A stretch of DNA of 25,881 nucleotides, taken from positions 1-25,881 of the forward strand of contig CAYGSU010000060.1 of the NCBI GenBank assembly GCA_964352715.1, read 5' to 3'. This document shows positions 1 through 7,554 of the stretch, piece by piece. Both the position numbers and the translations under genes were made by a program. The first letter of the stretch is position 1, and each line of letters starts with the position of its first letter. The notes beneath the pieces are model-generated. The model had not been told where the DNA came from. It saw nothing but the letters and a program-made list of their open reading frames with translations, and ran no database searches. The stretch is from JAVKBW01 sp964352715. GTDB taxonomy: Bacteria; Pseudomonadota; Alphaproteobacteria; UBA8366; Aestuariispiraceae.

Positions 1-4
1 CCCC

Positions 5-33
5 TTGCACCTTCCGGTTTCCGGGCGTATATC
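5..33 (+). promoter_or_regulatory. Putative sigma-70 promoter for rpsB
   Basis: A TTGCAC hexamer (5-10) and a TATATC hexamer (28-33) are separated by exactly 17 bp, matching sigma-70 spacing. Transcription would start near 40 and give a leader of about 105 nt before rpsB. This is seen by eye only. The upstream flank is outside the window, so a stronger promoter further up cannot be excluded. Confidence 0.45.
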
Positions 34-146
34 GCGCTCACCTCTCACACGGGGTCGGCGCGGCGGGTGTTCCGTTCGCTCCATCCGGTGCCTGTAAAAA
101 GGCCACCCCCGTGGCGGATTAACCGGAAAAGGAAGGAGCCATAAAG

Positions 147-998
147 ATGGCAATCCCTACATTTACCATGCGTCAGCTGCTTGAAGCCGGCGTTCACTTC
201 GGCCACACCACCCGTCGCTGGAACCCCAAGATGAAACCCTTCATCTTCGGCGACCGCAACGGCATTCACATCATCGACCTGCAGCAGACGGTACCGATGC
301 TGCATCAGGCCCTGTCGGCAATCCGCGATGTCGCGGCATCCGGCGGTCGTATCCTGTTTGTCGGCACGAAGCGCCAGGCGCAGTCGATCGTCAAGGAAAA
401 CGCGCTGAAAAGCGGTCAGTACTTCGTCAATCACCGCTGGCTCGGCGGCATGCTGACCAACTGGAAAACCATTTCCGGTTCGATCAAGCGCCTGAAAGAG
501 CTGGACAAGCGCCTCGAAGAAGGCGGCGTTGGCCTGACCAAGAAGGAACTGCTGGGCATTCAGCGCGAACGCGACAAGCTGGAAATCGCGCTCGGCGGCA
601 TCCGCGAAATGGGTAACCTGCCGGACATCATGTTCGTGCTGGACACCAACAAGGAACAGATCGCCATCGAGGAAGCCAACAATCTCGGCATTCCGGTTGT
701 GGCGGTTGTCGATTCCAACTCCGATCCGGATGGCGTGACCTTCCCGATTCCGGGCAACGACGATGCGATGCGCGCGATCAACCTGTACTGCAATCTGGTG
801 ACAAGTTCCATTCTCGATGGCCTGCAGGCTTCGATGTCCGGCAGCGGTCAGGATCTGGGTGCGGTGGCTGAGCCGGCCCCGGAAGTTCTGCCGGAACCGG
901 AAGCGCTCGTTGAAGAAGCCCCTGCGGAAGCTGCTCCTGAAGCCGCTGCCGAACCGGCTGCCGAGGAAGCGACCGACAAGGCCGCGACAGCGGGTTGA
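147..998 (+). CDS. rpsB: 30S ribosomal protein S2
   Basis: S2 of the small ribosomal subunit, which binds at the head-body junction of the 30S subunit and is needed for S1 attachment. The protein is 283 residues and shows typical S2 segments: the FTMRQLLEAGVHFGHTTRRWNPKM start, GGMLTNWKTI, and the DTNKEQIAIEEA and PIPGNDDAMRAI stretches. Escherichia coli S2 is about 241 residues. The extra length is a C-terminal tail from about residue 240 made almost only of Ala, Glu and Pro, which is common in alphaproteobacteria and probably disordered. The start is fixed by an AGGAG at 134-138, 8 nt upstream of the ATG. It heads the translation-factor block and is followed by tsf, its usual partner. A leader of about 105 nt leaves room for autogenous control. 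Confidence 0.97.
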   Translation: MAIPTFTMRQLLEAGVHFGHTTRRWNPKMKPFIFGDRNGIHIIDLQQTVPMLHQALSAIRDVAASGGRILFVGTKRQAQSIVKENALKSGQYFVNHRWLGGMLTNWKTISGSIKRLKELDKRLEEGGVGLTKKELLGIQRERDKLEIALGGIREMGNLPDIMFVLDTNKEQIAIEEANNLGIPVVAVVDSNSDPDGVTFPIPGNDDAMRAINLYCNLVTSSILDGLQASMSGSGQDLGAVAEPAPEVLPEPEALVEEAPAEAAPEAAAEPAAEEATDKAATAG

Positions 999-1004
999 TT
1001 TCAT

Positions 1005-1049
1005 GCCGGAGCGGACAATGTACCGGGTACAGGCGTCCGTTCCGGTTTT
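1005..1049 (+). terminator. Hairpin with T-run between rpsB and tsf (terminator or attenuator)
   Basis: An 11-bp inverted repeat (1006-1016 with 1035-1045) pairs completely with a single G-U wobble and is followed directly by TTTT (1046-1049). The loop contains a second perfect palindrome, TGTACC / GGTACA around one central base (1019-1031). This has the form of a Rho-independent terminator. It lies between two genes that are normally co-transcribed, so partial termination that lowers tsf relative to rpsB is more likely than a full stop. Confidence 0.7.
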
Positions 1050-1108
1050 CATACCGATTGGATCACACACTTAATTGAACGCGAACCGTTCATTGAGGGG
1101 ATAGAAAC

Positions 1109-2035
1109 ATGGCTGCAATTACAGCTGCACTGGTTAAAGAGCTGCGCGAGAAATCTGGCGCGGGCATGATGGATTGTAAAAAGGCATTGGCGGAAACCGA
1201 CGGCGACATGGAAGCTGCGATCGACTGGCTGCGGACCAAGGGTCTCGCCGCCGCGCAGAAGAAATCCAGCCGCGTTGCGGCGGATGGCCTTGTTGGCGTT
1301 TCGTCTGATGGCGCGACCGGCGCTATTGTCGAAATCAACGCCGAGACCGACTTTGTGGCGCGTAACGAAACCTTCCAGGGCTTCGTTTCCGCAGTTGCCG
1401 ATATCGTCAGCAAGGGCGGTGATGAAACGGCCGCTATCCTGGCCGCCGATTACCCCGGCACCGGCCGCACGGTCGAGGAACAGTTGACCCATAACGTCGC
1501 AACGATCGGCGAGAACATGACCTTCCGCCGGGCTGCCCGCCTGTCGGTCGATAACGGCATCGTTGCCAGCTATGTACACTCGGCGCTGGCGCCGGGCCTC
1601 GGCAAGATCGGCGTGCTGGTCGCTCTGGAATCGACCGGCGATGCGGATAAACTGCAGGCGCTCGGCAAGCAGATCGCCATGCATATCGCCGCCGCCCGCC
1701 CGGAATTCCTGACCGTTGAAAGCGTCGATCAGGATGCCCTGAACCGCGAACGCGACGTGCTGGCCGAACAGGCGCGCGCTTCCGGCAAGCCGGAGGAAAT
1801 CATCGACAAGATGGTGCAGGGCCGGTTGCGGAAGTATTACGAGGAAGTCGTTCTTCTGGAACAGGTTTTCGTCATCGACAACGAAACCAAGATTTCCAAA
1901 GTGGTCGCCAACGCTGCCGCTGATGTCGGCGCGCCGGTCGCAATCAAGGACTTCGTCCGCTATACGTTGGGCGAGGGGATCGAGAAAGAAGAAAGCGACT
2001 TCGCTGCAGAAGTCGCCGAAGCCGTCAAAGGCTGA
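1109..2035 (+). CDS. tsf: Elongation factor Ts
   Basis: EF-Ts is the nucleotide-exchange factor that removes GDP from EF-Tu during elongation. The 308-residue protein has the N-terminal UBA-like module (VKELREKSGAGMMDCKKAL, about residues 9-27) and the signature NAETDFVARNETF (near residue 77), which contains the TDFV residues that insert into EF-Tu. The two central dimerisation subdomains and a C-terminal module follow. At 308 residues it is slightly longer than the 283-residue E. coli protein and normal for alphaproteobacteria. The start has a GAGGGG at 1095-1100, 8 nt upstream. It lies 110 bp behind rpsB, with a hairpin in the gap and another hairpin after its stop, so its expression is bracketed by two possible termination points. 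Confidence 0.97.
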   Translation: MAAITAALVKELREKSGAGMMDCKKALAETDGDMEAAIDWLRTKGLAAAQKKSSRVAADGLVGVSSDGATGAIVEINAETDFVARNETFQGFVSAVADIVSKGGDETAAILAADYPGTGRTVEEQLTHNVATIGENMTFRRAARLSVDNGIVASYVHSALAPGLGKIGVLVALESTGDADKLQALGKQIAMHIAAARPEFLTVESVDQDALNRERDVLAEQARASGKPEEIIDKMVQGRLRKYYEEVVLLEQVFVIDNETKISKVVANAAADVGAPVAIKDFVRYTLGEGIEKEESDFAAEVAEAVKG

Positions 2036-2043
2036 CAATCAAG

Positions 2044-2074
2044 CGCCGCTCCGATATAAACGGGGCGGCGTTTT
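2044..2074 (+). terminator. Intrinsic terminator after tsf
   Basis: CGCCGCTCC (2044-2052) pairs with GGGGCGGCG (2062-2070) as a 9-bp stem with one T-G wobble, a 9-nt loop and a TTTT run (2071-2074). It begins 8 bp after the tsf stop and precedes pyrH by about 37 bp. The geometry is that of a Rho-independent terminator. Some read-through or a promoter close to pyrH must supply the genes downstream. Confidence 0.75.
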
Positions 2075-2111
2075 ACTATCTGACGCAACAGGTTCTGGAA
2101 GGAAACGAGGC

Positions 2112-2861
2112 ATGGGTGAAACAGGAGACACCGGACAATCCCCTTCTTCACCTTTGCGGTATAATCGCGTTCTTCTGAAACTGTCCGGCGAAGCCCTGAT
2201 GGGCGACCAGGAATACGGTCTCGAACCGAAAACCATCTCTCGCATCGCCGCCGAAATAGCCCAGGCGGTCAAGCTCGGTACCCAGATCTGCCTTGTTATC
2301 GGTGGCGGCAACATCTTCCGCGGCGTTCAGGCAGCGGCAACCGGCATGGAACGCACCACGGCTGACTATATGGGCATGCTGGCGACAGTGATGAACGCGC
2401 TCGCCATGCAGTCGGCACTGGAAGAAATGGGGCTTAATACGCGGGTCCAGTCGGCCATCCCGATGCAGACGGTCTGCGAGCCTTATATCCGTCGCCGCGC
2501 GGTTCGGCACATGGAAAAGGGGCGGGTGGTGATTTTCGCCGCCGGGTCGGGCAACCCGTTCTTCACGACCGACACGGCCGCCGCCCTGCGCGCCTCGGAA
2601 ATGGAATGCGATGCGATGCTGAAGGCCACCAAGGTCGACGGTGTCTACGATTCCGACCCGGTCAAGAATCCCGATGCCAAGCGATACGAGAAACTGACCT
2701 ATATGGACGTGCTGTCGCGCGATCTGAAGGTCATGGACGCATCGGCGATAACGCTAAGCCGTGAAAACAATATTCCCATTCTTGTTTTTTCAATCTACGA
2801 GCCCGGCATGCTCGCCAAGGTGTTGCACGGCGAGGGTCGCTATACGATAGTCACGGACTAG
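2112..2861 (+). CDS. pyrH: UMP kinase
   Basis: Uridylate kinase phosphorylates UMP to UDP with ATP, the entry step from UMP to all pyrimidine nucleotides. The amino acid kinase fold is shown by RVLLKLSGEALMG near residue 19 (phosphate-binding Lys), GGGNIFRG, the long helix segment MERTTADYMGMLATVMNALAMQ, and ATKVDGVYDSDP near the C-terminus. The 249-residue length fits the family. An open frame extends further upstream into tsf, but ATG 2112 is preferred. It has GGAAGGAA 7 nt upstream and gives a normal N-terminus with a short hydrophilic lead before the first strand. frr follows after 56 bp, the usual pyrH-frr pairing. Confidence 0.96.
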   Translation: MGETGDTGQSPSSPLRYNRVLLKLSGEALMGDQEYGLEPKTISRIAAEIAQAVKLGTQICLVIGGGNIFRGVQAAATGMERTTADYMGMLATVMNALAMQSALEEMGLNTRVQSAIPMQTVCEPYIRRRAVRHMEKGRVVIFAAGSGNPFFTTDTAAALRASEMECDAMLKATKVDGVYDSDPVKNPDAKRYEKLTYMDVLSRDLKVMDASAITLSRENNIPILVFSIYEPGMLAKVLHGEGRYTIVTD

Positions 2862-2917
2862 CGGAATCACCGAGTTACACGGACGCCATCGGCGGTGGCG
2901 CAGGAGGCAAATCGACA

Positions 2918-3475
2918 ATGTCAGGCTCAGAAATCAAAGACCTGAAACGACGCATGGACGGGGCGATCGAGGCGCTGTCGCGCGAATTCGGCGGTCTGCG
3001 GACCGGGCGGGCAAGCCCGTCGCTGCTGGATACGATCATCGTGAACGCCTATGGCGGCGAAATGCCCCTGACCCAGGTTGCCAGCGTCAGCGTGCCGGAA
3101 CCGCGCATGATCAGCGTCAACGTGTGGGACAACGCCGTCGTCAAGGCAGTGGAGAAAGCGATTCGGGAATCTGACCTTGGCCTGAACCCGCTGACCGAAG
3201 GCAACGTGTTGCGTATTCCGATTCCGGAACTGAACGAGGAAAGACGCCGCGACCTCACAAAGGTTGCCGGGAAGTACGCCGAATCGGCGCGTATTGCGAT
3301 CCGTAATGTCCGCCGGGACGGGATGGAATCAGTCAAGAAAAGCGAGAAAGACGGTGATCTCAGCGAGGATGAATCGCGCCGGCTGCACGATCAGATCCAG
3401 AAGCTTACCGACGAGCATATCGAACTGGTGGATGCCTCGCTCGCCGACAAGGAAGCGGAAATCATGCACGTCTAG
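2918..3475 (+). CDS. frr: Ribosome recycling factor
   Basis: RRF works with EF-G to split post-termination ribosomes. The protein is 185 residues, the same length as the E. coli protein. It begins with the three-helix-bundle segment DLKRRMDGAIEALSREFGGLRTGRASPSLLD and continues into the smaller domain (NAYGGEMPLTQVASVSVPEPRM). The returning helices contain NEERRRDLTKVAGKYAE, SARIAIRNVRRDG and a charged C-terminal helix. The start is well marked by a perfect AGGAGG at 2902-2907. It follows pyrH in the same operon, and uppS follows 45 bp later. Confidence 0.97.
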   Translation: MSGSEIKDLKRRMDGAIEALSREFGGLRTGRASPSLLDTIIVNAYGGEMPLTQVASVSVPEPRMISVNVWDNAVVKAVEKAIRESDLGLNPLTEGNVLRIPIPELNEERRRDLTKVAGKYAESARIAIRNVRRDGMESVKKSEKDGDLSEDESRRLHDQIQKLTDEHIELVDASLADKEAEIMHV

Positions 3476-3520
3476 CCGACAGGCTATTCTATCGTTTGGC
3501 TCGAAATCCCTGGACAGTCG

Positions 3521-4246
3521 ATGACCCAGCCCCCCGCAGAAACACCATCTCATGTCGCCATCATCATGGATGGCAATGGACGTTGGGCAAAGGAACGAGG
3601 CTTGCCCAGAATAGAGGGGCACCGGCGGGGCGTTCGCGCGGTGCGCGAAACGGTAACCGCTGCGCGGGAAGCCGGGGTCCGCTATCTGACCCTGTTCGGC
3701 TTTTCCTCCGAGAACTGGCGGCGGCCTGAAGATGAAGTCACCGAACTGATGGGGCTGCTGCGCCGGTATCTGAAGTCCGAGATTGCCGAGCTGCATTCCA
3801 ACGGCGTTCAGCTGCGGGTTATCGGCGATCGGGAAAAACTGCCGCCGGATGTCGTTTCCCTGATCGAGGATTCAGAAGGCTGGACAGCGGAAAACCATTC
3901 CATGTCGCTGATCCTGGCGCTCAGCTATGGCGGCCGTCATGAAATTGCCGATGCCGCGAGACGTATCGCGAAATCGGCGGCCCTGGGTCTGATCAACCCG
4001 GATGCGGTTGACGAGGATGTTTTTGCCGCTCATCTCGATACTGCCGGTGTTCCCGATCCGGATCTTCTGATCCGCACCAGTGGCGAATCACGCATCAGCA
4101 ATTTCCTTTTGTGGCAAATGGCTTATACGGAGTTCTTCTTTATCGACAAGAAGTGGCCTGATTTCTGTAAGGACGATTTCCAGAACGCACTTTCGGAATT
4201 CAAACGGCGTGATCGTCGATATGGCGCAAGTGCAAGCAAAGCCTGA
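3521..4246 (+). CDS. uppS: Undecaprenyl diphosphate synthase (cis-prenyltransferase)
   Basis: UppS extends farnesyl diphosphate with isopentenyl diphosphate in cis to make the C55 carrier for peptidoglycan and O-antigen. The 241-residue protein has the family start HVAIIMDGNGRWAKERG with the catalytic Asp at residue 17, the EGHRRGVRAVRE segment, LFGFSSENWRRP, and the C-terminal LLIRTSGESRISNFLLWQ signature. No clear Shine-Dalgarno site precedes ATG 3521, so it may rely on read-through from frr. It overlaps cdsA by 26 bp. The neighbouring dxr supplies the isoprenoid precursor pathway that feeds this enzyme. Confidence 0.95.
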   Translation: MTQPPAETPSHVAIIMDGNGRWAKERGLPRIEGHRRGVRAVRETVTAAREAGVRYLTLFGFSSENWRRPEDEVTELMGLLRRYLKSEIAELHSNGVQLRVIGDREKLPPDVVSLIEDSEGWTAENHSMSLILALSYGGRHEIADAARRIAKSAALGLINPDAVDEDVFAAHLDTAGVPDPDLLIRTSGESRISNFLLWQMAYTEFFFIDKKWPDFCKDDFQNALSEFKRRDRRYGASASKA

Positions 4247-5081
4247 TTTCAAACGCGAACTGTTTCTGCGGATTGTCTCGTCGGTCATCATCATACCGGT
4301 CGTAGCTTTCGCGGATTACACGGGCGGCATGGTTTTCGACCTGATGCTGGTGTTTTTCTGTGCGTGCATGGCCTGGGAATGGGCGGGGCTCAGCAGTATT
4401 GACCGCAAGTCGGTCCGTACCCTGATGGTCGGATTGTGCTGCGGCCCGGTGCTCTTTTTCGCCGCGACCTTCAACGTGCCGTATGCCCTGGCGGCATTGA
4501 TCGCATGTGCGATCGCAGCCGGCCTTGTCGTTGCTGCGTTGGACAACGCGGGTCAGAAACGGCTGGCCGGGGCGGGTATAGCCTATGTCGGTCTGGCCGG
4601 TCTGTGCGCCATCTGGATTCGGGCGCAGGTCGACGGGTTCGGCCTGTTCACCCTGTTGCTGGTCATTGTCATCGCGACGGATGTGTTCGCCTTCATTACC
4701 GGGCGCTTGATCGGGGGGCCGAAACTGGCGCCGTCGATCAGCCCCAACAAGACATGGTCAGGCGCTTTGGGGGGCCTGTCTGCGGCATCGCTGGCGACAT
4801 ACGCTTTCATTTCCCTGTATCACGGTGCGCCGCAAAGCCTGCTCGACGGTGCTGCAAGTGGCATGACCGGCGCCATTGTGATCGGTGCGGCGGTGATGTC
4901 CGTTGCGTCTCAGGCCGGCGATTTTCTGGAATCCTGGTTGAAACGGCGGGCGGATGTTAAGGATTCAGGCTCGATCATTCCCGGCCATGGCGGAATGCTT
5001 GACCGGCTCGACGGGTTTCTGGCGGCGACGCCGGTACTGGCGATAATGCTTGCCGGATATGGCATAATGACGTCGGCTTGA
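4221..5081 (+). CDS. cdsA: Phosphatidate cytidylyltransferase (CDP-diglyceride synthase)
   Basis: CdsA condenses CTP with phosphatidic acid to CDP-diacylglycerol, the branch point to all phospholipids, in the inner membrane. The 286-residue protein has several hydrophobic membrane segments starting at about residue 18. Near the C-terminus it carries the signature region with GDFLESWLKRRADVKDSG followed by IIPGHGGMLDRLDG, and upstream of that SPNKTWSGALGGL. ATG 4221 overlaps the uppS end by 26 bp and suggests translational coupling. A GTG four codons upstream is an alternative, and neither has a strong ribosome site. Longer upstream reading would run deep into uppS and is not credible. Confidence 0.94.
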   Translation: MAQVQAKPDFKRELFLRIVSSVIIIPVVAFADYTGGMVFDLMLVFFCACMAWEWAGLSSIDRKSVRTLMVGLCCGPVLFFAATFNVPYALAALIACAIAAGLVVAALDNAGQKRLAGAGIAYVGLAGLCAIWIRAQVDGFGLFTLLLVIVIATDVFAFITGRLIGGPKLAPSISPNKTWSGALGGLSAASLATYAFISLYHGAPQSLLDGAASGMTGAIVIGAAVMSVASQAGDFLESWLKRRADVKDSGSIIPGHGGMLDRLDGFLAATPVLAIMLAGYGIMTSA

Positions 5082-5105
5082 ACCCGGCGATAGGGACGGA
5101 ATGCA

Positions 5106-6281
5106 ATGCACGGCGTAGCAAGACGGATCACCATACTGGGCGCGACCGGATCGGTCGGCGAAAACACGCTCAGGCTGATCGAAGCCGCCGAACAGGGAAT
5201 GTTCGAGGTCGTGGCGTTGACGGCTAACCGGAATGCAAAGGCGCTTGCCGCCGCTGCCATCCGGGTCAATGCGCGGATCGCTGTTGTCGCGCGTGAAGAG
5301 TGCCTTGGTGAGCTGCAGGCAGCCCTTGCCGGAACCTCCATCGAGGCAGCGGCGGGGCAGGCGGCCCTTGTTGCCGCCGCGTCTGAACCCGCCGACTGGG
5401 TGATGTCGGCGATCGTCGGAACAGCCGGCCTTGCGCCGACGCTTGCCGCAATTCGGCAGGGAGCGACGATCGGGCTCGCCAACAAGGAAACCCTGGTCTG
5501 TGCCGGCTCTCTCGCGATCGACGAAGTGAAAGCGGCGGGCGCCACGTTGTTACCGGTGGATTCGGAGCACAATGCGATCTTTCAGGTGCTGGACACCGAG
5601 CGGCCGGAGACCATCGAACGGCTGATTCTGACGGCGTCGGGCGGACCGTTCAGAACGGCAAGCCACGAACGGATGAAAAACGCGACGCCGGCGGAAGCCG
5701 TTGCGCATCCGAACTGGGATATGGGCGCCAAGATCTCCGTCGATTCGGCAACCATGATGAACAAGGGGCTGGAAATCATCGAAGCATCGTTTCTGTTCGA
5801 TCAGCCGTCTGAAAAGATCGATGTTCTGGTGCACCCACAAAGCATTGTTCATTCGATGGTCGAATATTGTGACGGCTCGGTGCTGGCGCAGTTGGGTACG
5901 CCCGACATGCGGACACCGATCGCCAATGCCCTGGCCTGGCCGACCCGCATGGCCGTCAATGCACCGAAACTCGATCTGACGGCAATCGGCTCCCTCACGT
6001 TTGAAGAGCCTGACACAAAACGGTTTCCGTCGCTTCCTCTGGCCCGATCCGCCTTGAAAACAGGGGGGTCGGCCCCACCTGTCTTCAATGCCGCGAACGA
6101 GATCGCCGTGGCGGCGTTTCTGGATGGAAAACTGGGCTTTCTCGATATTGTCGACGTTGTTGCGATGGCACTGGATAGTCAGGATCATCGGGAAATTACA
6201 TCGATTGACGATGCGATAGAGATTGATTTTGCTGCCCGGCGCAGTACCACTGACCTGATAAATCGGCGCACCGCCGGGTAA
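5106..6281 (+). CDS. dxr: 1-deoxy-D-xylulose 5-phosphate reductoisomerase
   Basis: DXR converts DXP to 2-C-methyl-D-erythritol 4-phosphate with NADPH, the committed step of the MEP isoprenoid pathway. The 391-residue protein shows the NADPH motif GATGSVGENTL (residues 12-22) and LANKETLVCAG (124-134). The metal ligands lie in VDSEHNA (Asp152, Glu154) and NKGLEIIEA (Glu223), with the flexible loop between them. The C-terminal four-helix domain is complete. A GGGACGGA directly upstream at 5093-5100 supports ATG 5106. The ATG at 5101 in another frame hits a stop after five codons. Together with uppS it links isoprenoid supply to the lipid carrier. Confidence 0.96.
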   Translation: MHGVARRITILGATGSVGENTLRLIEAAEQGMFEVVALTANRNAKALAAAAIRVNARIAVVAREECLGELQAALAGTSIEAAAGQAALVAAASEPADWVMSAIVGTAGLAPTLAAIRQGATIGLANKETLVCAGSLAIDEVKAAGATLLPVDSEHNAIFQVLDTERPETIERLILTASGGPFRTASHERMKNATPAEAVAHPNWDMGAKISVDSATMMNKGLEIIEASFLFDQPSEKIDVLVHPQSIVHSMVEYCDGSVLAQLGTPDMRTPIANALAWPTRMAVNAPKLDLTAIGSLTFEEPDTKRFPSLPLARSALKTGGSAPPVFNAANEIAVAAFLDGKLGFLDIVDVVAMALDSQDHREITSIDDAIEIDFAARRSTTDLINRRTAG

Positions 6282-6343
6282 TCCGGAAAGAATCGCATTG
6301 GACATGACGCTGGTAACGGGACAGTCGTCCCAAAGAGGATACG

Positions 6344-7465
6344 ATGTTTGATAGTCTGCTGGCCGATTTCGGATACCTGAATTTCATTATTGTTTTGTCG
6401 ATCCTGATCTTTGTTCACGAAATGGGACATTATCTGGTCGCAAAATGGTGTGGTGTGCGGGTCGAAACCTTTTCCATCGGTTTCTACAAGGAAATCGTCG
6501 GCTGGACAGACAAATCCGGCACCCGCTGGAAAGTCGGCATTCTTCCGCTGGGTGGCTATGTGAAGATGTTCGGCGAACATTCGGTCATGAATGCCGATGG
6601 CAGCCAGAAACGTCCGATGACGCCGAACGAGAAGAAAGTCTCGTTTTCCCACAAGACCCTGGCGCAACGGTCTGCCGTTGTTGCCGCCGGTCCGGCTGCG
6701 AACTTTCTGTTTGCGATCGTCGTTCTGGCCTTCGTTTACGCCGTCATCGGCAAGCCTGATCTTGATACGCCGCCGTCGAGCACGCTCGGCAGTGTCGTTG
6801 AACAATCAGCGGCGGAAGATGCCGGCCTGCAGGCTGGCGATACAATCGTCGTGGCTGGCGGCGCAACCGTCAGGACGTTTGAAGACTTGCGTCAGGCCGT
6901 GCTTGCCAATTCGGGCGACCCGATGCCGATTGTCTATGTCCGCGATGGCATCGAATCGCGGGTCACCGTTACCCCCCGTATGAGCGAATTCGAAGCAGCA
7001 GACGGAACTGTCGAACAAAGATTTCTTTTGGGTGTCCGGCCGCTGCCACCGGAATACCGGCCGCTGGGGCCGGTCGATTCAGTCGCTCAGGGCGTCGCCG
7101 ATACCTGGAACATGACTGTCATGACCCTTTCGGCAGTCGGTGAAATCATTTCCGGTGATCGCGGCACGGACGAGCTTGGGGGGCCGGTCAGAATCGCGGA
7201 ATTGTCCAACGATGCCGCCCAGTCCGGCAGTCTCGCCCTTGTCGGCCTGATGGTTCTGCTGTCGATAAATCTCGGTCTCATCAATCTTTTTCCCATACCG
7301 ATGCTGGACGGCGGGCATCTATTGTTTTACGCAGTCGAGGCGATGCGGGGAAAACCGGTGAGTGAGCGAATTCAAGAATTTAGTTTGCGAATCGGGCTGG
7401 CCTTAATCTTGTGTCTCATGGTATTCGTAACCGTTAACGACTTCGTTAATCTTGGTTGGTCCTAG
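6344..7465 (+). CDS. rseP: Site-2 intramembrane zinc metalloprotease RseP (MmpA-like)
   Basis: RseP cuts transmembrane segments of anti-sigma factors and remnant signal peptides within the inner membrane. The first membrane helix carries the zinc motif HEMGH at residues 25-29. The third ligand lies in the C-terminal NLFPIPMLDGG motif (Asp322), followed by a final membrane helix. One PDZ-like domain lies at about residues 120-200 (TPPSSTLGSVVEQSAAEDAG onward). At 373 residues it is shorter than the 450-residue E. coli protein, which has two PDZ domains, and closer to alphaproteobacterial MmpA. AGAGGA at 6334-6339 supports the start. It sits immediately before bamA, the usual order. Confidence 0.95.
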   Translation: MFDSLLADFGYLNFIIVLSILIFVHEMGHYLVAKWCGVRVETFSIGFYKEIVGWTDKSGTRWKVGILPLGGYVKMFGEHSVMNADGSQKRPMTPNEKKVSFSHKTLAQRSAVVAAGPAANFLFAIVVLAFVYAVIGKPDLDTPPSSTLGSVVEQSAAEDAGLQAGDTIVVAGGATVRTFEDLRQAVLANSGDPMPIVYVRDGIESRVTVTPRMSEFEAADGTVEQRFLLGVRPLPPEYRPLGPVDSVAQGVADTWNMTVMTLSAVGEIISGDRGTDELGGPVRIAELSNDAAQSGSLALVGLMVLLSINLGLINLFPIPMLDGGHLLFYAVEAMRGKPVSERIQEFSLRIGLALILCLMVFVTVNDFVNLGWS

Positions 7466-7538
7466 TATAGATGAAGTGTTGCTGAAGTATTGTGATTAAA
7501 GTTACCGATCATTTTGCTTGCATTTTGATCGAATCGAT

Positions 7539-7544
7539 AGGGAA
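7539..7544 (+). promoter_or_regulatory. Ribosome binding site deciding the bamA start
   Basis: AGGGAA lies 10 nt upstream of ATG 7555. The frame stays open to a GTG at 7492, but that codon has no comparable site and would put 21 extra residues before the signal peptide. Confidence 0.55.
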
Positions 7545-7554
7545 CAGAACCTGT

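Noticed and set aside
45..1070. 341-codon open frame opposite rpsB
   Set aside because: It mirrors the codon pattern of rpsB on the other strand and has no recognisable domain. Long antisense frames are expected in GC-rich coding DNA.
1049..2038. 329-codon open frame opposite tsf
   Set aside because: It is a shadow of tsf, with His/Asp/Gly/Arg-rich sequence typical of antisense translation and no family resemblance.
7443..7471. TATAGA near the rseP stop as a bamA promoter
   Set aside because: No acceptable -35 hexamer lies 16-18 bp upstream; TTGGTT is only 7 bp away.
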